A DNA stretch of 12,769 nt from Deltaproteobacteria bacterium. Its GTDB lineage: Bacteria > Desulfobacterota > Anaeroferrophillalia > Anaeroferrophillales > Tharpellaceae. Below, one piece after another: positions 7,436 to 12,769 of this stretch. The first letter of the stretch is position 1. Each line of letters begins with the position of its first letter. The notes under the pieces were generated by a model. That model was not told the DNA's origin. It made no database searches and saw nothing but the letters and a program-made list of their open reading frames with translations. The position numbers and the translations under genes are program-made. The stretch lies in contig DAOWIX010000042.1 of NCBI GenBank assembly GCA_030640695.1, positions 1-12,769 on the forward strand, given 5' to 3'.

Positions 7436-7461
7436 GATATTAGTTCCTAGCTGCCTTAGGG

Positions 7462-8886
7462 CTAATAACGATAATGATCAGGCTTGTAGGGCCCGGCAAC
7501 CGGAATACCCATATATTCCGACTGCTGCTCACTCATAACCGTCAATTTGGCACCCAGTTTTTCACTATGGTAGCGGGCAACCTCTTCGTCAAGCGCCTTC
7601 GGCAGGCGATAGACACCAACCTCATAGCTATTTTTCCAAAGATCGAGTTGAGCCAGTGTCTGGTTGGCAAAAGAGGCCGACATCACAAATGAAGGGTGAC
7701 CGGTGGCGCAACCTAAGTTGACGAGACGGCCTTCAGCCAGAACAAAAATCTGGCGGCCATCAATGAAAGTATAGCGATCAACCTGGGGTTTAATCTCCTC
7801 TTTCACGACTTTCGGCCATTTATTTAAACGAGCAATCTGAATCTCACTGTCAAAGTGACCAATATTGCATACAATCGCCTGATTCTTCATGCCCGCCATA
7901 TGCTCAGCCGTAATCACATCACGGTTTCCGGTCGTCGTTACATAGATATCACCTTCGATCAGGGCATCTTCAACCGTGGTCACCTCAAAACCCTCCATCA
8001 GGGCCTGCAAAGCACAGATCGGATCAATCTCGGTAACCAGAACCCGAGCCCCGAAACCACGCATCGACTGAGCGCAACCTTTACCGACATCGCCGTAACC
8101 GCAGATTACTACATTTTTGCCAGCAACCATCACATCGGTAGCGCGCTTGATGCCGTCGGCCAGAGATTCACGGCAACCGTAAAGATTGTCAAATTTCGAT
8201 TTGGTCACTGAATCATTAACGTTGAATGCCGGGAATTTGAGTTCCCCCTTCTCCATCATATGATAAAGACGATGGACGCCGGTCGTGGTCTCTTCGGAAG
8301 CCCCTTTACAGTTATCGACCCAACCTCTAAAATCACCGACTTTTCGACTGTTTATTTCACGTAAAAGGGCAACTAATTCGATCTCATCCTCAGACTCATA
8401 ATCAGCATCCAGAATCGTTGGATCAGCCTCCGCCCGAGCCCCAAAATGGAGCATCATGGTTGCATCTCCACCATCATCAACTATCAGATCCGGCCCCTGA
8501 CCCCCGGGGAAGCGGAGAGCCTGATAAGTACAGGCCCAATACTCTTGAAGGGTTTCACCCTTCCAGGCAAAAACCGGAACCCCGGTAGCAGCAATCGCAG
8601 CCGCCGCATGATCCTGGGTTGAAAAAATATTGCAGGAGGCCCAACGCACATCTGCCCCCAAGGCAGTCAAGGTCTCAATCAGAACTGCAGTCTGGATCGT
8701 CATATGCAAGGACCCCATAATCCGGGCCCCTTTGAGCGGCTTTAAAGCTTCATATTTCTCCCTAATCGCCATCAGTCCCGGCATTTCATGCTCTGCAATC
8801 TCAATCTCTTTCCGACCCCATTTACTCAATCCGGAATCAGCGACCATACAGGGCAAATCAGCAAATGGATCAATTTTGGAACTCAT
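7462..8886 (-). CDS. ahcY: Adenosylhomocysteinase (S-adenosylhomocysteine hydrolase)
   Basis: It reversibly splits S-adenosylhomocysteine, the by-product of SAM methylation, into homocysteine and adenosine, using tightly bound NAD in the cytoplasm. The family signatures are clear: GSLHMTIQTAVLIETL (58-73), VDDGGDAT (136-143), SEETTTGV (197-204), SVTKSKFDNLYGCRE (226-240) with catalytic K229, D233 and N234, the NAD-binding Rossmann loop GYGDVGKG (263-270), and the C-terminal NAD-contacting KPDHYRY end. At 474 residues it is the long bacterial form, with a roughly 40-residue insertion at about 147-195 compared with the 432-residue human enzyme. AAGGAG at 8897-8902 supports the ATG. It is transcribed alone, with terminators on both sides. 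By function it supports all SAM-dependent methylation, including that of the methyltransferase at 2202-2855. Confidence 0.98.
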   Translation of the reverse strand: MSSKIDPFADLPCMVADSGLSKWGRKEIEIAEHEMPGLMAIREKYEALKPLKGARIMGSLHMTIQTAVLIETLTALGADVRWASCNIFSTQDHAAAAIAATGVPVFAWKGETLQEYWACTYQALRFPGGQGPDLIVDDGGDATMMLHFGARAEADPTILDADYESEDEIELVALLREINSRKVGDFRGWVDNCKGASEETTTGVHRLYHMMEKGELKFPAFNVNDSVTKSKFDNLYGCRESLADGIKRATDVMVAGKNVVICGYGDVGKGCAQSMRGFGARVLVTEIDPICALQALMEGFEVTTVEDALIEGDIYVTTTGNRDVITAEHMAGMKNQAIVCNIGHFDSEIQIARLNKWPKVVKEEIKPQVDRYTFIDGRQIFVLAEGRLVNLGCATGHPSFVMSASFANQTLAQLDLWKNSYEVGVYRLPKALDEEVARYHSEKLGAKLTVMSEQQSEYMGIPVAGPYKPDHYRY

Positions 8887-8975
8887 ATTTTACAATCTCC
8901 TTACTCTTTATTCATACACTTTATGACAAAGCAACTTTTTGTAGACCCTGCCCAAACGAAAGGGTTTTAATATAA

Positions 8976-9005
8976 CAGAGGGCACTCTATTAGGAGTGCC
9001 CTCTG
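8976..9005 (-). terminator. 12-bp perfect hairpin after the response regulator gene
   Basis: CAGAGGGCACTC (8976-8987) and GAGTGCCCTCTG (8994-9005) form a perfect stem with a 6-nt loop, about 33 nt past the response-regulator stop. On the minus strand a run of seven Ts precedes it and AT-rich TTATATTAAAA follows, so the U-tract is imperfect. It most likely ends the regulator transcript and isolates ahcY. The rest of this 152-nt gap holds the ahcY ribosome site; no clear promoter was found. Confidence 0.65.
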
Positions 9006-9038
9006 AAAAAAATCACACTTTTTTAAAGTGAAGCTATC

Positions 9039-9695
9039 TCAAACATAACCCTTATCAAGGGCATACTTGATGAGATCGGCAACCGAACGAAACTTCATCT
9101 TACGCATAATATTGGCCCGGTGATGCTCAACCGTCCGCAGGCTTATGTAGAGAAGGTCACCAATTTCACGACTGGTGTTACCTTCGGCAACCATCTTCAA
9201 GACTTCGCGCTCACGATTGGTCAGATGCTCGAAAGGCAGTTTCTTGTTCTTCCGATAAAACTTCATCAGATCATCGGAAAAGTCGGCAGCCAGGGTCGAG
9301 GAAATATAAGTCTCGCCATGCAGAACTTGATCTATTGCCGAAAGCAACTCATCATCACTATTCTCTTTGAGAAGATAACCGTCAGCCCCAGCCGCTATAG
9401 CAGCATAAAGATACTCTTTGTTATTATGCATCGTCAACATAATAACTTTCACACCAGGCTGGGCCCGGCGCACTTCGGTAATGGCTTCAATACCCCGAAC
9501 ATTAGGCATTGAAATATCGAGCAAAACCAGGTTGGCACGGTTATTATTGAGAAAATCAATCAGCTCAAGACCATCACTAACCTCACCAACTACCTCCAGG
9601 TTATCTTCCTCTTCGATAATTTTTTTTATCCCCTGGCGCAATATTGCATGGTCATCTGCCAGCACGATCTTACATTTACCATCATCTCTAAACAT
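9039..9695 (-). CDS. Response regulator, NarL/FixJ (LuxR-type HTH) family
   Basis: This 218-residue cytoplasmic DNA-binding regulator has an N-terminal receiver domain (about 8-125) with acidic pocket D14-D15 (LADDH), phospho-acceptor D60 (LVLLDISMP), switch T88 (MLTMH) and K110 (GYLLKE). The C-terminal LuxR-type helix-turn-helix (about 156-215) has LTNREREVLKMVAEGNTSREIG (158-179) and SLRTVEHHRANIMRKM (185-200). The frame is open to an ATG at 9758, but the ATG at 9695 has AAGGAG 7 nt upstream and starts just before the first receiver strand, so I choose it; the 21 extra residues look like read-through of the leader. It lies 129 nt after the histidine kinase gene and is surely its partner. 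Target genes cannot be inferred; the nearest other gene, ahcY, is separated from it by a hairpin. Confidence 0.95.
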   Translation of the reverse strand: MFRDDGKCKIVLADDHAILRQGIKKIIEEEDNLEVVGEVSDGLELIDFLNNNRANLVLLDISMPNVRGIEAITEVRRAQPGVKVIMLTMHNNKEYLYAAIAAGADGYLLKENSDDELLSAIDQVLHGETYISSTLAADFSDDLMKFYRKNKKLPFEHLTNREREVLKMVAEGNTSREIGDLLYISLRTVEHHRANIMRKMKFRSVADLIKYALDKGYV

Positions 9696-9702
9696 CCGAC
9701 AA

Positions 9703-9708
9703 CTCCTT
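9703..9708 (-). promoter_or_regulatory. Ribosome binding site fixing the response-regulator start
   Basis: AAGGAG on the minus strand lies 7 nt before the ATG at 9695. The longer alternative start at 9758 has no comparable site, so this decides the annotated start. Confidence 0.75.
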
Positions 9709-9784
9709 GATTTTACAAAACTTATAGTTATACACCAGTATTTATATGAAAATACCATGGCAAATCATGTCTAAAAAGAGTTAT

Positions 9785-9813
9785 ATATTACCAGAAAACA
9801 ATAATTTTTACAA
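9785..9813 (-). promoter_or_regulatory. Predicted promoter for the response-regulator gene
   Basis: On the minus strand TTGTAA (9808-9813), a 17-nt spacer and TAATAT (9785-9790), preceded by an extended -10 TGG, form a good sigma70-type promoter. The leader would be about 80 nt. It would let the regulator be transcribed independently of the kinase. Confidence 0.5.
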
Positions 9814-9824
9814 GCATATCAAGA

Positions 9825-11462
9825 TTATTTTTTCGGTAACGTAAACGTGACTTCGCAACCCTCTCCGGGGTGACTGACAAGTGTAAATTTACCATCCAGA
9901 AAGTGGACCCGCTGGGTCATACTTGCCAACCCCAAACCAGCTCCGCCCCGGCCCTTTTTTACGCTATCCATATCGAAACCAACGCCATCATCCTTGATTG
10001 AAAAACGAACTTCATCACCAATAATTTCAGCCTCCAGCAAAACCAGCGAAGCTTTAGCATGCTTGCCGACATTATTAATCGCTTCCTGCACTATCCGATA
10101 AATATTGCGAGCCGCATCACTGGCAAAAAAATCATCAAGGTCAGGAACCGCGATTGATGCCTTAAGATTATTCAAAGCCGTAAAATTATTTACGAGATGA
10201 ACCAGGGCATCGCTCAGTCCTAGATCATCTAGAATAACCGGGCTCAAATCATGCGAAAGACGTCTAACATCCTCAATAATCTGCGCAATAAACTGACGAG
10301 CCTTGCGGCACTCCTCCTGCAATTCAACCTTCTCAACATGGCGCTCAACCCCGAAAACCTGCATCTTCAACGCAGCCAGAGATTGACATAAGCCATCATG
10401 AAGTTCATCGGCCAAATGTCTTCGCTCATCATCCTGAGCCTTGAAAAGATTATTCGAGAGATCTTTTAAACGTTCCTGGGCTACAGCAAAGCTAAGGTCT
10501 TCACGACGCTCTTCCTCAGGATCATTAAGCACCCCCAAAAGATAGTTCTGTTCAGCCAAGGGAAGCTGATACCATTGAATCTTGACCAAAAATTCACGGC
10601 CTTCGCCCTGCATAAGCGAGACCTCTTGAGAAACCGAAAAAACCTTTTTGGGAGAGTTCTGAACAAACTCACGCAAAGAGTCCCGCAAACTTTCCAACAG
10701 GGCTTGGTCATGGCAAAAACGTCCAAAATAGCTCTCCGGCCGAAAATTATGCAGCCGTCCGAAATAGCGCTCGGCAAGGCGGTTTACAAATTTCAACGTA
10801 AGTGATTTATCAAGCAGAACAATCGCTTCCGGCAAGGACTGCAAAAGCTCTTTTCCGAGTCCTAGTAATTGATTTTCAAGTCTGAGTTGCTTCTCTCTCA
10901 ACCCCAAGATACGGATTACAAAAAAACCGGTGACCAGCAAAATCGAGGCCCATGCGATCAGCAACCGGAATACAACCCAAACCCTGCCCCTGGCGGTTAT
11001 CGCCCGAAAAGTAAGAGCATCTGAGAGAGCTTGTATTTTTTCACGAAAAAGAAGGGTCAATGAAACATATGCAGGAGTTTCCGCTTGCGTGTTTTCCCGA
11101 GCCTGGCGGAGACTGATCAATGAATTCAGCAAGAGAGAGATTTCTGGATTTTCAATACCAGGAGTATGTTCACCGGCAATTGGGCCCCCTTTGTCTAGAA
11201 GGTGCAAGGCTGCCAAAAGATCCCATCTTCCGGAAACTGAATTTTCGCCGGTTTCCGGTAAAGGCCGCGAGTCTCCCTTCTCCTCAAGATCCTGACCCCG
11301 GTCGGCACACAGGGCTATCCTTTGAGCCAAAACCAACTGACGACTAGCAATATCGCTCTGACGCAGATGAAACACCATAAAAACAAGAGTGACAATGAGT
11401 AAAAAAGCTGCGCCAATAGCTCCGCCAACAAGCAATGACTCCTTAAAAGAGTGTCCCTCCAT
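9825..11462 (-). CDS. Membrane sensor histidine kinase (PAS + HisKA_3 + HATPase_c), NarX/DegS-like
   Basis: This 545-residue inner-membrane sensor phosphorylates the adjacent response regulator. TM1 is about 10-31 and TM2 about 162-184; between them is a periplasmic region (about 33-160) that starts with ASRQLVLAQRIAL (39-51), like the first helix of NarX/PilJ-type sensors. A short helical linker without a clear HAMP leads to a PAS-like domain (about 205-315, LLQSLPEAIVLLDKSLTLKF). The kinase core has the HisKA_3 box DDERRHLADELHDGLCQSLA (344-363) with phospho-acceptor H355, the N box QEAINNVGKHA (459-469), the G1 box DDGVGFD (491-497) and the G2 box GAGLGL (507-512); all key residues are present, so it should be active. 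The ATG at 11462 has only a weak ribosome site, so the exact start is less certain. The signal sensed is unknown. Confidence 0.93.
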   Translation of the reverse strand: MEGHSFKESLLVGGAIGAAFLLIVTLVFMVFHLRQSDIASRQLVLAQRIALCADRGQDLEEKGDSRPLPETGENSVSGRWDLLAALHLLDKGGPIAGEHTPGIENPEISLLLNSLISLRQARENTQAETPAYVSLTLLFREKIQALSDALTFRAITARGRVWVVFRLLIAWASILLVTGFFVIRILGLREKQLRLENQLLGLGKELLQSLPEAIVLLDKSLTLKFVNRLAERYFGRLHNFRPESYFGRFCHDQALLESLRDSLREFVQNSPKKVFSVSQEVSLMQGEGREFLVKIQWYQLPLAEQNYLLGVLNDPEEERREDLSFAVAQERLKDLSNNLFKAQDDERRHLADELHDGLCQSLAALKMQVFGVERHVEKVELQEECRKARQFIAQIIEDVRRLSHDLSPVILDDLGLSDALVHLVNNFTALNNLKASIAVPDLDDFFASDAARNIYRIVQEAINNVGKHAKASLVLLEAEIIGDEVRFSIKDDGVGFDMDSVKKGRGGAGLGLASMTQRVHFLDGKFTLVSHPGEGCEVTFTLPKK

Positions 11463-11519
11463 GCAAATAATCTCAAAAAAATTTCCAAAAATTAAATTTC
11501 ATCACCAATCAACACGGTA

Positions 11520-11548
11520 CAAATACGTTCAGACCGGAGGATTGTCAA
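11520..11548 (-). promoter_or_regulatory. Predicted promoter for the histidine kinase gene
   Basis: On the minus strand a perfect -35 box TTGACA (11543-11548) is followed after 17 nt by TATTTG (11520-11525), a weak -10 box. The leader would be about 50 nt. The rest of the 244-nt gap (11463-11706) holds the periodic repeat below and small imperfect hairpins, with no supported gene. Confidence 0.4.
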
Positions 11549-11574
11549 GTTTTTATTCAGTATCTTTACGAAAC

Positions 11575-11599
11575 ACTGGTCACTAATGACGAGAAACTA
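11575..11599. repeat. 7-bp-period intergenic repeat, third and most degenerate copy
   Basis: ACTG at 11575, ACTA at 11582, ACGA at 11589 and ACTA at 11596 keep the exact 7-base spacing of the tracts at 3884 and 5286, but with more changes. It lies downstream of the helicase gene and upstream of the kinase promoter. Confidence 0.45.
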
Positions 11600-11706
11600 T
11601 TCAGCACGACCTTACTGTTTACAAGAGGTCTGGAGTTCTTTTATGCTCTGAGCGGTAGCGAAGAAGTACTCTTCAAGGGGTAGCGCCCGTCGCGAAGCCT
11701 TCGTTA

Positions 11707-12769
11707 TTACAACAAAAAGTCTGCGGCACGACTAATCACCTCGCCACCAGGAAGCACGAGAAGTTCGGCATCGGGCAGCACCGAACGTAAACGAGCGCCA
11801 TACGACTTTTCCACCAAGCGACGATCACAAACAATAATAATGCCTCGATCATCACGGCTCCGGATCAGGCGGCCAACCCCTTGCTTTAATTTCAATGCTG
11901 TTTGCGGGAGGCTGTAATCATAAAAAGGATTACCACCACAAGCCGCAATATACTCTAATCGAGCCATCAGCACCGGCTCACTCGGCACTTTGAAAGGAAG
12001 CCTGACAACTACCAGACACTCTAGCGCCCGACCTTTGACATCGACCCCTTCCCAAAAGCTGTCGGTGGCAAAAAGAGCAGTATTATAACTATTTTTCAGC
12101 TCATTAAGCAACCACTGACGCTGCCCCTCGCCCTGCATAAGCAGACGAACCCCCCGACGTTGTAAAGAGTCACGACAAATTGCAGCAGCCTGCTGCATGG
12201 CCCTGTAGGATGTAAAAAGCACCAGTGATCGGCCGCCAATCCGGGCGATCAAGGTGTCCAGAAAAAGCCCCAGAGAAGAGATGTACGAAGCCTCATTGGG
12301 CATGGGAAGATCACGAGGAACCATGATCATGGCATTACGGCGATAATCGAAGGGACTTAACAGGATCAGCGAGCGCAAAGTCCCATTACGACTACGTTCA
12401 TCAAGACCGACCCGAGCCGTAAAAAAATCAAAAGAGCGTTCAACCGCAATTGTCGCCGAGACCATGACCAAAGTTTGCAAACGTTGGTAGAGCATCTCTT
12501 CAAGCAGAGAGCCAACCTCAAGCGGAGCCAGAACCAGTTTGAAATTGCGCCGACGACCGGCGACCGCTTCAATCCAGGCAATGGTCTCAGGCTGACCACT
12601 CATTTTGAGAAAAAAACGCCCGATAAAATCTACCTGATTCTGCAAACGACCGAGGGCTGCCTTAAATTCCCCAAGCCAGGCTGCAAAAAAATCCTCCGGC
12701 AGAAGTTTCTCTTGCAGGCCTTTTTCGATTTTACGCCCCAACGACAAAAGGGCTTTGGTTACGCTTTGA
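11707..12769 (-). CDS. DinG/YoaA-family ATP-dependent DNA helicase, C-terminal part only
   Basis: The frame stays open to the right edge, so this is a fragment of about 353 residues; family members usually have 600-900. A TTG at 12747 could be read as a start, but the codons before it continue without a stop and the N-terminal helicase motifs must lie outside the window. Visible superfamily 2 (XPD-like) motifs in order: MVSATI (motif III, about 12448-12465), VLFTSYRAM (IV), FATDSFWEGVDVKG (V, about 12031-12072) and QGVGRLIRSRDDRG (VI, about 11842-11883) with the ATP-contacting arginines. Walker A, the Fe-S cysteines and the DEAH box are not visible. The family unwinds DNA 5'-3' and resolves R-loops or stalled forks. 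DinG and YoaA cannot be told apart from this half. It seems unrelated in function to the two-component pair downstream. Confidence 0.92.
   Translation of the reverse strand, partial: QSVTKALLSLGRKIEKGLQEKLLPEDFFAAWLGEFKAALGRLQNQVDFIGRFFLKMSGQPETIAWIEAVAGRRRNFKLVLAPLEVGSLLEEMLYQRLQTLVMVSATIAVERSFDFFTARVGLDERSRNGTLRSLILLSPFDYRRNAMIMVPRDLPMPNEASYISSLGLFLDTLIARIGGRSLVLFTSYRAMQQAAAICRDSLQRRGVRLLMQGEGQRQWLLNELKNSYNTALFATDSFWEGVDVKGRALECLVVVRLPFKVPSEPVLMARLEYIAACGGNPFYDYSLPQTALKLKQGVGRLIRSRDDRGIIIVCDRRLVEKSYGARLRSVLPDAELLVLPGGEVISRAADFLL

Noticed and set aside
7241..7450. Plus-strand 69-codon open frame
   Set aside because: It runs through the tRNA-Pro gene and its terminator; no protein-like features or ribosome site.
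8887..9038. SAH or SAM riboswitch upstream of ahcY
   Set aside because: I looked for the conserved cores and found neither. The only strong structure is a simple perfect hairpin that fits a terminator of the upstream gene.
9039..9758. Longer response regulator starting at the ATG at 9758
   Set aside because: The 21 extra residues do not fit a receiver N-terminus, the start lacks a ribosome site, and AAGGAG sits correctly before the ATG at 9695.
11707..12747. Helicase as a complete 346-residue gene starting at TTG 12747
   Set aside because: The frame stays open to the window edge and the N-terminal motifs (Walker A, Fe-S cysteines, DEAH) are absent, so the gene continues outside the window.
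1..12769. CRISPR array, transposase, phage-defence or toxin-antitoxin genes
   Set aside because: No regularly spaced long repeats and no coding frame resembling these families were seen; the 7-bp tracts are far too short to be CRISPR repeats.

Overview
The window comes from a Gram-negative bacterium. It carries waaG, a lipopolysaccharide (LPS) inner-core glycosyltransferase, next to further envelope-sugar genes. The housekeeping genes look proteobacterial: an E. coli-type NADP isocitrate dehydrogenase, a long-form adenosylhomocysteinase, and a bacterial aspartyl-tRNA synthetase with residues typical of the non-discriminating type. Desulfobacterota ('deltaproteobacteria') is my best guess, but this is inference from protein flavour and the sequence contains no taxonomic marker.

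Layout: every protein gene is on the minus strand, so transcription runs from high to low coordinates. Only a tRNA-Pro(CGG) gene is on the plus strand. From the right edge leftwards there is: the C-terminal half of a DinG/YoaA-type helicase, cut by the window edge (11707-12769); a two-component pair, made of a membrane histidine kinase with PAS and HisKA_3 domains (9825-11462) and a NarL/FixJ-type response regulator (9039-9695); ahcY (7462-8886); the tRNA-Pro gene (7289-7365), with a strong terminator hairpin between it and ahcY; aspS (5333-7120); icd (3933-5162); and an envelope-glycan cluster of glycosyltransferase, SAM-dependent methyltransferase, glycosyltransferase and waaG (about 1-3864). 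waaG runs off the left edge.

The envelope cluster is tightly packed (8-bp overlap, 4-bp ATGA overlap, 8-nt gap) and is probably one operon building and decorating the LPS core. Kinase and regulator almost certainly form one signalling pair; the regulator also seems to have its own promoter. icd, aspS and ahcY are separate units with their own leaders or terminators.

No gap exceeds 300 bases. Three intergenic gaps hold short tracts with a clear 7-bp period (CAGTNNT-like), each downstream of a minus-strand gene and two of them next to hairpins. These tracts are the least explained structure here. I found no CRISPR array, transposase, integrase, toxin-antitoxin or phage-defence gene, and nothing that supports a wholly new biological system.
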